Assembly (NCBI GenBank): GCA_963170055.1
Contig: CAUJGJ010000444.1
Coordinates: 6,737,618 to 6,801,617, forward strand
DNA length: 64,000 bases
Source: Halisarca cf. caerulea
Lineage: Eukaryota > Porifera > Demospongiae > Chondrillida > Halisarcidae
Reading direction: 5' to 3'
A program made the translations under genes and the position numbers. Shown piece after piece: positions 10,756 through 20,942 of the stretch. Numbering within the stretch: position 1 is the first letter of the stretch; every line of letters begins with the position of its first letter. The notes beneath the pieces were generated by a model that was not told the DNA's origin, made no database searches, and saw nothing but the letters and a program-made list of their open reading frames with translations.

Positions 10756-11056
10756 GTGATATTGAAGTGGCATTGCAAGAATCGTTTGATTCAATGACGA
10801 CAGGGTATCCCTCGCTAAAACCCAAGCAGAGGGAAGCTTCAATAGCCATCCTCAAGTGTAGTGATACCTTTGTGAGGCTTCCAATGGGGTATGGAAAGAC
10901 CTTCATTATTGTATATTGCGGTCCTTTCTGAAGCATTTGATCGTTTTGGGACCAAAAGGGAAGCATCATATTTAGCATTTGCCCATTAACTGTCATAATG
11001 ATGGACCAAAGCCAAGACCAGAGCCAAAGACTTAGAGATAGAGGTACCAAAGCATA
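10756..11056 (+). pseudogene. RecQ-like helicase N-terminal fragment
   Basis: Reading IEVALQESFDSMTTGYPSLK, PKQREASIAILKC and the Walker A RLPMGYGKTFII, then after a stop ICPLTVIMMDQSQDQ (motif Ia), gives a helicase start with a stop and short frame loss. It is the continuation of duplicate B. Nothing helicase-like follows 11056. Confidence 0.6.
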
Positions 11057-11890
11057 CTGAATATTCTATTGGTTTGTCATGCATAATATGACTTCTGATT
11101 TTGCACCATGTGTATCAAAAGATACACATTTGGGATCCAAATCCCTACAATATGCTGACAACTTTATGGACAAAGATCATTACAGTGAACAAGGGTGTTC
11201 CACGTGAAATGAGAAAACGGACTTATTCGCACATATTACTCCAAAGTACAAACAGAAGATGAAGTGACTGGAAAAACACCAGTACAACAAAATTGAACTC
11301 TCAGTGATACTTGAGACTCTATTTTACATATGCTAACATTGAGTACGGTAATAATAATTAATATTCATTAGCTGTTAATTGTTTATGAGCCCTAATTGGT
11401 CCATGTCACACGTTGGACCATGCATTTGCTTTTCTGGTTATCTTTCCCTTTGGCAGCCAGTATCACTAGTATTATCATTATATTAATATCACTTGGGTTG
11501 ATCGTAGCATCAATATCATTGTCACTCCATACCTGAAGAAGTGGTCTGGTCTGGCTAAATGTGGAACACCTGCCATTCTGTATATGAAAACAGCAAATGA
11601 AGGCGTCAACATTCCATCAAATTCAACATCATATAAAAAGCTTCAAGTTTCATGTTCTGCCCAATTTCTGCTATCAACAGATAAGAGAACTGGTCCATTT
11701 TCTAAAAATGTCCCCCAAACAGTGAATGCTCTTGTGGACAGAGAAATGCTCAATAAATCAATTCAGTCAATTTTTGACAAGCAGGTATGTCCTGGAGTGA
11801 AGATGTGAGTAAAACTACAGGTATTTACACACATGCCTATAAACACTCACACACACTAGCACGCACACACTAGTTCAATCATTTGCTGAT
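11057..11890. other. Unassigned stretch
   Basis: An open frame at 11584-11808 (74 codons) has no recognisable motif. The rest is AT-rich non-coding sequence with a short (CA)-rich patch near 11830-11870. Confidence 0.35.
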
Positions 11891-11893
11891 CGG

Positions 11894-12440
11894 ATGCTGA
11901 AGGATGATCTGCTCGCGTCTGGAACTGCCTTCCTTCCACTGGTTACCATAGACTCGCTCATCTCCGATTCCAGAATCTCAACAGCAGCACTGAAGAGAAT
12001 TGCCCAGAATACTGTCGCTAAAGCTGATGACATATTCCGTCTCCACCATCTTCAGTCCCTCGAGGTACAGGGTGAATGCTTCCATCTTGACAATATTAAA
12101 TACCGCAACATCTGGGACAGTGCCATGCATTCATTACCAGACATCATCTTCAAGTTTGCCTTGAATTCAACACTAGACACTTTAGAACCTTTGTAAGTGG
12201 AAAAAACCTGATTTAGATAAATGCCCACTTTGTGGTAAAGTTCAGTCATTGCTACATGTCCTGAACAACTGTAGTCTTGCACTCAGACAAAGGCGCTATG
12301 ACGACAGGCACAGCACTATTCTAGCTCATGTGAAGTCAGCAGCATTTGAGAGTCACTGCAAGGACATCTGCCTAATTGCGATTACAACCAACCAAAATTT
12401 CTTGTCTCGGACGTGAAGCCTGACATTGTATCCTGGTCTT
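11894..12440 (+). pseudogene. RLE LINE fragment with CCHC knuckle
   Basis: The frame from 11894 to about 12190 reads NIWDSAMHSLPDIIFKFALN, matching the thumb-to-knuckle region of the LINE at 60967 (SSIWSEALWDLPERVMKF). After a frame change comes CPLCGKVQSLLHVLNNC, a C-x2-C-x7-H-x4-C knuckle, then RYDDRHSTI and, near 12405, SDVKPDIVSWS, the start of the RPD endonuclease motif. It is truncated at both ends and frameshifted. Confidence 0.65.
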
Positions 12441-12444
12441 GACT

Positions 12445-13015
12445 GACAATACATGCTACCCAGCTCACTGTCTGCTTTATGTCCTAGGATGCTTGTATCC
12501 CCCTTGGCGGCACACCTCAGGCAATATGTCAAGCACCCTCAGTCCTATATTTCGGCTACTGACCTTCCACCCATACGTTATATATTATTACATGTATGCT
12601 GATATACGTCATACATGTCAACTGTGTAGTTTTGGATATCCACACTACCTCCACACAAAGTATTTTGAAGGAGTCCAGTATGTGTGGGCTGACGTGATCT
12701 GCCAGTATTGGCCATAGACTCAATAGAAGGCTCAGCACCACCAGACCTCACAAGCATTGATGCCCAAGCCATGCTTGCCGGTCATGCATGTGAAGGCCCA
12801 TTCTCGGCACTACCAGATTTTGTGGGGAGGACGATGGCAGACTGGATCTGCAGCAGGATCAGGAAAAGACATGGAACAAATATTCAGCTATGCTAATGAA
12901 CCCTGCTCCTTTACCCTCAACTGGTTCCACATACATATTTCACTACTTTTCTTGTACGGTCATTACTGTAACGATACTGCATCATGATGACTATATTCGA
13001 CCTCCTACTGTCACA
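12445..13015. other. Unassigned stretch between LINE and helicase
   Basis: A 62-codon frame at 12708-12896 (ending RKRHGTNIQLC) has no motif I know. No repeat ends are visible. Confidence 0.35.
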
Positions 13016-13019
13016 CTGA

Positions 13020-15185
13020 TGCAGGGATAGTTCTGAAGCAACAGCAGAAGGAAGCGATAGAGGCATTTTTGGAAGGGAAAGATGTCTTTGTTGCACTTCC
13101 AACAGGATTTGGCAAGTCCTTTTTTTTGTTTGCTTCCAGCGCTGTTTGATGCAGTGGGCAGCAATTCGGTCCCTTCATCAATCATGATAGTAGTTAGTCC
13201 ACTGGTTGCATTAATGAAGGAGAAGAAGAGTCAGTTCTTACCAAGGGGATTTATGCAGCGTTTTTAGGGGAGTTTCAGGAATATTCCAATGCCATAGACA
13301 GAATAATTGAAGGAAAACATCATTTGATCTTCATGAGCCCAGAAACATTGCTCGAAAAGTCATGTGTGAGGGGAATGCTGCAACAAAAGGTGTACATGGA
13401 CAACCTTGTCTCAGTGGTGGTAGATGAAGCTCATTGTATACACAAATGGTACTAGGTAAACTGTACTTTTGTTTTCTGTGCATGCATCTGGATTCATGAA
13501 AATCATTGTTAAGGAGTACAGTATTACTTGACACCGAAAAACATGGCTGCCATACATTAGTGCAAATTTCAGATCAGTGAAGTGGCTAAGCGAGACTAGA
13601 CGTACGCATACGTACACAAGCCTGTACTTCGATGATCGTCGACTTCAGCGCTCTTTTTGTTCGAGCATTTGTTTCTAGATGGGTACATCAATTGATTTTA
13701 GTTAGGTAACTGCATAGATTCTAGTTTCTTCATCTTACAAGATTTGACCGTGTTCCTTCTCAACTGCAGTGGGGAACTATTCAAGCAACCGTTTCGCCAT
13801 CCTGCAGCACATATGTACTGTATAATGTGCTGCACATGTGGGATGTAGGAATTTGCACAGTGTGCACTCAGTCCAATTAAACTCTGTCTAGCCCTATACC
13901 TGTCTAGCCTCATATATGTGTAGCCCTATGCTTGTCTAGGCCTATACCTGTCTTGCCCTTTGGCCATCTAGCCCTATACCGGTTTTGCAACTTACCCTTG
14001 TTCCAAGTGTTTTTGGAGGATCCTTTTTTGACAATGCCTTTTTGCACGATCCTGTGTCAATCCTACATCCTTTTACCATTTTATAATGGTTTTTATACAC
14101 CCTTATACACAAGGTTAGCAATTTCAGGACAGCGTTTGCAAGACTGGGTGAAGTAAGAAGCCTCATTCCAAGTTATGTGAATATAATTGCTCTCACAGTA
14201 ACCATCACGGCAAACACATTCGGCGTTATTGTGAACGCCTTGGGAATGTTCCATCCACACAGGGTTATCATGTCCCCTGTTAGGAGAAACTTGATGTTCG
14301 CAGTGGTACCTAATCAGACACTTGTGCTACTAGCCAAGAGGTTGAGGAAGCAGCTTGAGGCAATGAAGATGAACTTTCCGAAAACTGTTGTGTTCTCCAG
14401 AAGGTAAACTTAGAATGTATGCCATGCATACGTGTGTCTCTTGACTGACATAATTGATTTTGTGATGCTGTAGTGGAGAAGATTGTGGGAAGTTGTTCAA
14501 GGTACTTTGAATCCTTCTTGAAAAACAATTTATTGTCCTTTGTAACTCCCAAGCTGTTCCAGGAAACAGGTAATATATACGTCTTCTAGTCTGGCCTGCT
14601 ATGACCGTCCCATGTACATGCCGTTGGACGGTTGTAGCAGGCCAGACTAAGTAATATGTCTCCATAAAAGTTCTAATCATTAATATTATAGTGACCTGCA
14701 CTTCAAAATAATACAAAAGTGTATGCTGTGCATGTACATATGTATATCTCTTGTACATGTATAGGGTTGTTGAAGTTTATGCAGCCCAACTATCGAAGGA
14801 CCTGAAAGAGAGTGTGCTACAAGAGTTTTCTCTGTTCAACTCCGTCCTCAGAGTCATTATTGCCACGGTGGCCTTTGGAATGGGTTTGGACATCCCAGAT
14901 ATTAGGCAGATAGTTCTATTTGGAGCACCTTCTCCAGAGGATTTGGTACAGCAGTGTGGAAGAAGTGAACGGAACAGAGAATTTTCCAAGGTGATCATCC
15001 TCCCTACAAAGTTACTGCCGAAACTTCTGCCACTGTGAAAGAATTTTGCAGTGCTACGAATAGGGAATGCCGCCAGAAAGTACTATTCAGAGACTTTTTA
15101 AATGCTGACAGTATTTGTATGGAGCCTATGTGCATGTGTTGTGACATTTGTTTACCCCTATGTAGATGTGGTGAGTGTAAGCAGC
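13020..15185 (+). pseudogene. RecQ-like helicase, multi-exon, decayed
   Basis: Exon-like blocks appear in order: Walker A (ALPTGFGKS, about 13090), VVSPLVALMKEKKSQFLP, LIFMSPETLL and the DEAH box VVVDEAHCIHKW near 13415-13455; then NFRTAFARLGEVRSLIPSYV, VTITANTF and PKTVVFSRR (14110-14403); then after introns VEVYAAQLSKD, VLRVIIATVAFGMGLDIPDI and QQCGRSERNR (14764-14990); and finally CSATNRECRQKVLFRDFLN with a Cys-rich MCMCCDICLPLCRCGEC end (15036-15175) like the zinc-binding tail of RecQ proteins. Frameshifts near 13115, 13260 and 14990, and about 650 bp of unrelated sequence between the DEAH box and domain 2, mark it as non-functional. The catalytic order is complete, so the ancestor was a whole helicase. 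Confidence 0.7.
14587..14649. repeat. 63-bp palindrome, foldback MITE
   Basis: TAGTCTGGCCTGCTATGACC...GTTGTAGCAGGCCAGACTA forms a stem of about 24 bp with a short loop, inside a helicase intron (donor at 14572, acceptor at 14763). No coding capacity. Confidence 0.7.
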
Positions 15186-15499
15186 TACACTCAATATTTT
15201 TATATTAATATATATATGGAGTGCATATCGGGACGTTATTCTTAGTATCAATATAATATACCAAAAGTCACCCATATACTGGAATGCAAACATGTTGACT
15301 CCAGCCGTCTCTCTAAGCTGGCCATATTTCTTTATCCCAAGGTGGTCGGATTAGAGCAGTTTCATTGTATGATTGCATCAATTCTTATTGATTGTGAAAT
15401 TGAGATAACTTACCAGTAGCAATATATACAATTCTGCAATCTTATACAGACTTTAATATAAAATACATGGGCAAAAATGAATAATAGCGTTATGGCATA
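15186..15499. other. AT-rich spacer, nothing recognised
   Basis: Short TA-rich runs only. Confidence 0.4.
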
Positions 15500-15756
15500 A
15501 ACAAGCAATTCGAGTTAAAAACTCGTGGGAGCTGCCACTCCACGCACTCTAATCACTTGCAAAGCATTGGATTGTAAGTGCACAGCTGAACATTCATAGA
15601 ACATACTGATTATTGCAACTGGACAATTGTTTTGAAAACAATTGCCATAGTTGGCAATTGCTTTCAAAACAATTCCTGTAACTCATTCCTGTATACATTC
15701 ATACTTCTCTATTACTATTATATAAATTCTCTATTACAAGACTTTTCTTCAAATCC

Positions 15757-15810
<54 letters not shown>

Positions 15811-15813
<3 letters not shown>

Positions 15814-15986
15814 TCAAACCTCGTTATTGAGTACACCTGGGGACCCTCCAAATTGCTACTCACTATCAGTAGTACTTGCTAACCATATAGATTAGTATTA
15901 TGGGTTATAAGCTGGGGTATCATATCCTTGTACTTCCTAACCAGGTATTACTCGTTAACAGTGTTCTTACTAACGAGGTTCTACTG
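15811..15986. mobile_element. pogo/Tigger-like MITE, 176 bp
   Basis: CAGTCAAACCTCGTTA at the left and TAACGAGGTTCTACTG at the right form terminal inverted repeats of about 16 bp with two mismatches, flanked by TA. This end sequence is typical of pogo/Tigger-type elements. It has no coding capacity and sits in the (TA)n tract of element X copy 2. Confidence 0.7.
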
Positions 15987-16171
15987 TATATATATCATAT
16001 AAACACACACACATATATATATAAATATATATATATATATATCGGACGAGCGTTACACACCGGAAGTCCAAATGAAAACAATATAGGGTTCCGGTGTGTA
16101 ATGCTCATCCGATATATATATATATTTATATATATATCTGTGTGTTTATATAATATATATACAGTAGAACC
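15977..16171. repeat. 195-bp near-perfect palindrome
   Basis: The left arm runs from GGTTCTACTG (15977) through ATATAAACACACA and TCGGACGAGCG to ACACACCGGAA (16065). The right arm 16089-16171 repeats it inverted, starting TTCCGGTGTG and ending CAGTAGAACC. The 23-bp loop holds AAAACAATATAGGG from the end of element X. Arms are about 83-89 bp with few mismatches. Confidence 0.8.
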
Positions 16172-16282
16172 CTAAAAATATAGCCATTGCATGCAAAGTG
16201 ACTTAACAAAATACAACAGCTGCTTTGGCAGTTGCCAAAAGCCATGCAGTAAAAATTTGTTTGGTTTCTGCATGAAATGGAA

Positions 16283-16455
16283 CTAGCACCACTTACGTTC
16301 AAAGTGGACGCACAAGAAGTTTCTGAAGTGTTGTAGGCGTATCTGTGTAGTGTTGAATATGCTTTTGCTAATACCAATATTTGTCACTAGCACCACGCAC
16401 ATTCCCAGTGGACACACATGAAGTTACTGAAGTGCTATGGGCGTATTTGTGTACA
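16283..16455 (+). repeat. Direct repeat, two 70-bp copies
   Basis: ACTAGCACCAC..ACGTTC..AGTGGACGCACA..GAAGTT..CTGAAGTG..GGCGTAT..TGTGTA occurs at 16283-16353 and again at 16386-16455, about 103 bp apart. The second copy abuts the BEN-carrying transposon. Confidence 0.75.
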
Positions 16456-16689
16456 GTACAGGCCCGAAAAAAGGTAACGCGAAACGTAAACAAGAATCCG
16501 CTAAACGAAACGCAAAGGCGAGAATACCGCTAATAGAGAAACGTGTACCGCTAAGCGTAAACAGAAGAAGGGCTAAATGCGGATCACAAAAGGGATAAGC
16601 GCTGACCGAGAGAAGTAAACCGAAAACTGGAACTTTGTAAGGACGAGAGTTGAGTGGTAGCATGTTGTGTGAGCGAGGAAGGAAGGAAA

Positions 16690-16848
16690 ATGCCTATAAG
16701 CCTTTACTGGAAACAGCGGATAGTCCAACTTTATTACGATTCGGATTGCTCATATGGAGATATCGAGTGTGTCCTTCGACACATCAACTACCTCAAGAAA
16801 GTCATGCCAAAAGTTATAGAAGTAAACGGAGAAGCAACTGGGTATTAA
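16690..16848 (+). CDS. Short HTH protein, transposase N-terminus-like
   Basis: ATG at 16690 opens 52 codons: MPISLYWKQRIVQLYYDSD, then CSYGDIECVLRH and a stop at 16848. The Lys-Gln-Arg-Ile/Val-x-Leu-Tyr pattern followed by SYGDI resembles the first helix-turn-helix of Tc1/mariner-type transposases. No DDE catalytic part follows, so the transposase is truncated or this is a small DNA-binding protein. It lies inside the TA-flanked element, converging with the BEN gene. Confidence 0.5.
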   Translation: MPISLYWKQRIVQLYYDSDCSYGDIECVLRHINYLKKVMPKVIEVNGEATGY

Positions 16849-17154
16849 GTACATACATTATTTCTTTGTACTATGAACTCATTTAATATAATGAACTCGA
16901 GCATATACATTTCATTTTGTTCCATAATTATAAGAACCATGCCATATGTAATAATATTATGAACAATAATACAGTAACATGAATATATATATAAATGATA
17001 ATTTGAAATAATAGATTATATTATGAACAATAATATAGTAATAGGAAAATATAACTGCAAATGATATAATAACTAATACACAAGATGACACCATCATTCA
17101 CTGTACAAGATTTAGATTGTTGAGCTCTCAATATAAAGTTAAACTATAAAACAG

Positions 17155-18348
17155 TCAATACACATTTTGTGCATTGGTCTTCAACCACCTGGCACGCAAA
17201 TATTTGCAACGACTGGCAATGTATTCACGCAACGATGTCTTTGTTGCAGCAAATTCACCTTCAGGCATGGGATATCGCTGCTTCATCACACTCTCAATAT
17301 ACTGCATCCGGACAGGATCTAGCTGCTTCATTACACAGCCGTTGACTTTCCTGCCTGTTAAGGTGGATGTTGCCATTTCATCCTCTGTAAAAAGTTTCTT
17401 CACTAGTTCACTTCCAAGCTGAACTGCCGAAGTGATCTTTGGGTTGTTGAGAACATCTTCAATTGCTTGCTGGTGGTTTATCGAAACCTGAACATGCTCT
17501 ACAGGTTGGATTGGAGATAGAACAGTGGCAGGTACTTGCGTATTCATCACTGGTGCCACAGGTGTGGATGACAATAGTGCCATAGTATTCTCTACAGGCC
17601 TGAATGGCACTTGTCTGACTGGTGTCATGAGTGCTGTCTCAACTCCAATATCTTGTAACGGTTGTGTGACAAATTCATTACACTCTTCATACTGAGGAGT
17701 AGGCATGGGCGGTGACATTCTCAGTTGTTCTCCTTGATTGATCAAGGTATGCAGCAGTCGTGTGATATTTTCCAGCTGCTGACGAACTTCTTTTTTGAAG
17801 GCATCAAAGTCATCCTTCCCTATGAATTGCTGATCACAGCAGTTGAGGAAAGCTGTGATGTTAGCATCAAGTAAATATGGAGGTAGTTCTTGCTGACAGT
17901 TTATAGGAGCCTCCTCTGTAGAGGGAGGGTCAAAGAGTTCTGCTGAGAGCTGGTCCTGTTCTGCTTCTTGAATATTGTTGTTGCTGCCTGCCATAATACG
18001 TACGGCATTCTCCGAAGCAACGTTCAAAGGCTCGTTCGCTGGTACGAAGGAACCGAGAAACATATCGTTGTTGGCTCTACATGTTTGTACAGGTACCTCT
18101 GGTGACTTGAAAGAGCCGCTATCATCACGCTTCCTCTTCTTTCCGCGTCCCTGGTGCCCAGGAGGGTGAGGATCCTTAACGATAGCCTTCCACAAACGAC
18201 TTTTTGTCTTTATAGTTACTCTTTCTCCCACGTGGAGTTCTCCTTCTGCTTCGTTGTCTCTTCTCAGCTTCGTTGTCTTCTCCAAATAATCTTTCCCGTC
18301 GTATCGAGATGAATCATTGTCGACGTAAGTCACCAAAACACAAGCCAT
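17155..18348 (-). CDS. BEN-domain protein, 397 aa
   Basis: An uninterrupted frame begins with ATG at 18348 (MACVLVTYVDNDSSRYDG) and ends at 17155. Residues about 70-95 are basic (GRGKKRKRDD), a likely nuclear localisation signal. The middle is acidic and Pro/Gln-rich, with a coiled-coil-like stretch (DFDAFKKEVRQQLENI). Residues about 290-385 match the BEN domain: LGSELVKKLFTEDEMATS, TGRKVNG, LDPVRMQYIESVMKQRYP and LREYIASRCKYLRAR. BEN domains bind DNA in animal chromatin factors and occur in some viral proteins. The gene fills the TA-flanked element and has no frameshift or stop, unlike nearly every other frame here, suggesting recent activity or selection. Confidence 0.7.
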   Translation of the reverse strand: MACVLVTYVDNDSSRYDGKDYLEKTTKLRRDNEAEGELHVGERVTIKTKSRLWKAIVKDPHPPGHQGRGKKRKRDDSGSFKSPEVPVQTCRANNDMFLGSFVPANEPLNVASENAVRIMAGSNNNIQEAEQDQLSAELFDPPSTEEAPINCQQELPPYLLDANITAFLNCCDQQFIGKDDFDAFKKEVRQQLENITRLLHTLINQGEQLRMSPPMPTPQYEECNEFVTQPLQDIGVETALMTPVRQVPFRPVENTMALLSSTPVAPVMNTQVPATVLSPIQPVEHVQVSINHQQAIEDVLNNPKITSAVQLGSELVKKLFTEDEMATSTLTGRKVNGCVMKQLDPVRMQYIESVMKQRYPMPEGEFAATKTSLREYIASRCKYLRARWLKTNAQNVY

Positions 18349-18572
18349 GGCCTTCTTTCGTCGAGATTAGTGATAGCATTTCGCCGAGATTTCGCACAGT
18401 TATATAAGCAAACCGTCAATCAGAAAACGTCAAAAGCCAAACCAGAAAGCGGGAAACACTAATTGGCAATTCGCATAAAGGTAAGCGCAACATATCCGCT
18501 AAAATAAACGAGAAACGGAAACGACTAAGGCTAACCGCAATTATCGTTACTTTTTTTTCTGTCCGTACTGTA

Positions 18573-19098
18573 GTGTTGGATACTTTTCCATCGGGGTCAC
18601 TAAAGTAGACGGTTGTGTCATCAGCATACAGCATAACTGAGCTCTGACCAAAAGATGTAGGGAGGTCATTTATAAACAGGGAGAACAGGAGAGGACCAAG
18701 GATTAATCCCTGTGGCACACCCATATTGACCATGGACCAGGGAGATGACTCATCATTATAAAAAACATGTTGTTCCCTGTCACGAAAATAACTCTGAAGG
18801 CACTTCATGGATTAACCTCTAAAGCTATATCGACAAGCTTTTCCAGTAGTAGAAAATGGGGGATAGTGTCGAAAGCATTGCTAAGATCCACAAACACGGA
18901 GCTAACAACTTCATTACACTCCAATCTCCTTCTCCAATCATCAACTGTGAACAAAAAGAACATCTTGTGTTGATTGGTGTGGTCTAAACCAGATTGGGAA
19001 CTATGTAGGATAGAATGCTGATCAACAAATTTGTTGGCCTGACTGTAAACAAGTGACTCAAAGACTTCCGTCGTACACGTCAGATTTATATTTGACAA
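18573..19098 (-). pseudogene. CR1/jockey-like LINE reverse transcriptase fragment
   Basis: Reading leftward from 19098, one frame gives SNINLTCTTEVFESLVYSQA, SVFVDLSNAFDTIPHFLLLE with the first catalytic Asp, and after a frameshift near 18805 the block MGVPQGLILGPLLFSLFIND and MLYADDTTVYF with the YADD motif. It stops at the end of the BEN transposon, which interrupted it. Confidence 0.75.
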
Positions 19099-19300
19099 AT
19101 TGACACTATGCAGAATAGTAATAGTTACAAATTGTATTATTTATAGGATTGATGACTGTGGGTGGTTGTGGCACATGGTTATGCTGAAATTGGTGAGACA
19201 AAGTAGATTTATTTGCCCTGCTGGAGCTGAAAACATTCCAGGAAATAGGTATGTGTGCATGTGTGTATGTGTGTGCATATGTGTGTTTATGAATGCATTC

Positions 19301-19302
<2 letters not shown>

Positions 19303-19342
<40 letters not shown>
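19303..19342. repeat. (TG)n microsatellite
   Basis: About 20 TG units, after looser TG-rich sequence from 19250. Confidence 0.9.
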
Positions 19343-19344
<2 letters not shown>

Positions 19345-19397
19345 CATACCCAGTGGATATTGAACTGGCAGAAATTCCGCATTTTAATCCTAACTCT

Positions 19398-20490
19398 AAC
19401 CCTAACCCTGGGTGTGATTGTCGATGAGTGTTTGAGCTAGAGAAGTCATATAGAGAAAATAAGAGATTGTGTCTTCAAGCTATGTCTCCCTTGTTTAAGT
19501 TAAGGAACACGCTACCATCTAACCTGAAATTGATGCTATATCGTGCCTTTGTTGAACCACATCTGTATTACTGTGCTGTTGTATGGATGGAATGTACCAA
19601 AGCAGATTGAATTAAGCTTATAAAATGGCCGATATGTTTTCATTTGAAAATGCTCCAATATCTTCTTGGAAATCTGGCTTAATCGAATAAATTACATATC
19701 ATTTAGATTAAAAGGATGTTTTGTGTCCTTCTGTGAAAGTTAATATGTCTATTTCCTTAACGTATGTCAAAAAATCAAAGAATTCACAATGTTTCGTCGC
19801 TTCGAAATTGCGCAATGAGGTGGGCACTAACAATGGGCATCAGGAGAAAGCTCTTCTTCTGCTCTTTCTAATGAACGTAATAGAAAGTCTATACAACAAA
19901 GTATAAGTAAGTTACAGTGAAATAAACGAATGCCTGTATTTGTGGCATTCAGCGATTCGCTGCGAATTCCACGAAACATTCAGTGGATTGGCATTTGTAC
20001 TTGTTATATCGATTCTACATTGAATTAGCTTCAGAATGATACCAAACACAATGATTTGTGAGCTACGAGTCGAGCTGCAAAATTCTTCAATTTTGGGTCT
20101 AATTAGACCCACCAGAGGGTAGGAGGGTTAAGAAGATCAGAATAGGGCAATGAGAGTAATTTTGAATGAGATGAGAGACAGTTCTGGTACAAGGCTCAGG
20201 TACCAGTTAGGGTGAAGTACCCTTGAAAATCGAAGGAAAATGCGGCAGGCAGTATGTACTAAAAGATATCTAAGCAAAGAGTTCCCTGCCTACTCCAAAG
20301 GGACGCTTACGACTAAAAAAACGGGGGAATATGCAGTGCAAGAAGATTAGAGAATATTCACTTTCCAACCACAAAAACTAAGTGGTTATGCAATGCCTTT
20401 TTCTTCAAAGCTGGTCAAGAGTGGAATCAATTACCCCCATCAATCCAAGCATCCTCCACAAAACATGGGACATATCTCAAATGGTAGAAG
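19398..20490 (+). pseudogene. CR1/jockey-like LINE C-terminal part, plus strand
   Basis: LGVIVDECL, SHIEKIRDCVFKLC and LRNTLPSNLKLMLYRAFVEP, HLYYCAVVW are the post-RT region of a CR1/jockey LINE. After the insertion at 19616-20127 it continues with NRAMRVILNEMRD-like and FFFKAGQEWNQLPPSIQASS sequence. Stops and frameshifts break it. It is in opposite orientation to the RT fragment at 18573-19098, so they are separate copies or an inversion. Confidence 0.6.
19616..20127. mobile_element. TTAA-flanked insertion, 512 bp
   Basis: TTAA at 19612-19615 and 20128-20131 flank a segment that splits a LINE reading frame. Removing it and one TTAA rejoins the LINE. The right end (CTCCTACCCTCTGGTGGG, reversed) could be a piggyBac-type terminus. 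The left end does not match it, so the assignment to piggyBac rests on TTAA alone. Confidence 0.5.
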
Positions 20491-20570
20491 GTACGGAGCT
20501 CCAGGAATCTTTCACCTTGGTTTTGACTATTAGAACACAATGGACCTACTCACGATCCTCCAAGTTGAGA

Positions 20571-20629
20571 TTTTTAGGCAGGCAGCCCCTGTATTATTTT
20601 ATTACAAAATCTGGAAGTGTAATGCTCTC

Positions 20630-20679
<50 letters not shown>

Positions 20680-20942
20680 ACAGGAAGTAGGTGGATAAAA
20701 ATGGCTGCTGAAAGACAAGAAGACTTTAATAAGCAATGGTTTATCTCTGCAACAATGGTATCAGGTTTACAAAGAAGTTTTATCCTTCAGCTTTGTATTT
20801 TTTGCCTTCATTGCAATATTGAAGAAAATTCGTTACATTTCGGCGAAGTTTCAGCCACGGTTTTATCCTTCATGTTATATTCGCAAGTAGTTCGGGACAA
20901 GGGGCAGTAGCCCCATGGTTTTCTTTACCCAAATTACTTGTT
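20571..20942 (-). mobile_element. Hairpin-ended element, subfamily Z
   Basis: TTTTTAGGCAGGCAGCCCC, TGGAAGTGTAATGCTC, (TA)n (20634-20677), GGATAAAAATGGCTGCTG, a GGGGCAGTAGCCCC hairpin and the terminal ...AATTACTTGTT follow the order of subfamilies X and Y but with little sequence identity inside. It is thus a third, diverged subfamily. Confidence 0.65.

Larger units (their letters stand above)
9282..10787 (+). repeat. Tandem duplicate, copy B, split by a Harbinger-like element
   Basis: It matches copy A (7268-7953) over its whole length except for the 831-bp insertion at 9380-10210. It continues without a break into the helicase fragment at 10756-11056. Element Y copy 2 sits in it at the same place as Y copy 1 in copy A. 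Confidence 0.8.
15500..16178 (+). mobile_element. Hairpin-ended element, subfamily X, copy 2 (disrupted)
   Basis: The left end AACAAGCAATTCGAG, the internal ATTGTTTTGAAAACAATTG palindrome (about 15627-15677) and the (TA)n tract are as in copy 1. A pogo-like MITE then splits it, and the right end (ATCGGACGAGCGTTACACACC) is present as part of a large palindrome. It ends near ...CCCTAAAAATA. Confidence 0.75.
16452..18572. mobile_element. 2.1-kb TA-flanked DNA transposon carrying HTH and BEN genes
   Basis: The left end is TACAGTACAGGCCCGAAAAA and the right end, reversed, is TACAGTACGGACAGAAAAAA, both continuing to (A)GTAACG. The ends are flanked by TA, the duplication expected of Tc1/mariner-type elements. 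CCGCTAA motifs recur at both subterminal regions (about 16498, 16527, 16548 and 18500). Two converging reading frames fill the inside: a short HTH protein on the plus strand and a BEN protein on the minus strand. The right end sits in a CR1-like LINE, whose antisense RT begins immediately after 18572. Confidence 0.7.

Noticed and set aside
10724..11050. 108-codon minus-strand frame
   Set aside because: It is antisense to the helicase fragment and its residues match nothing.
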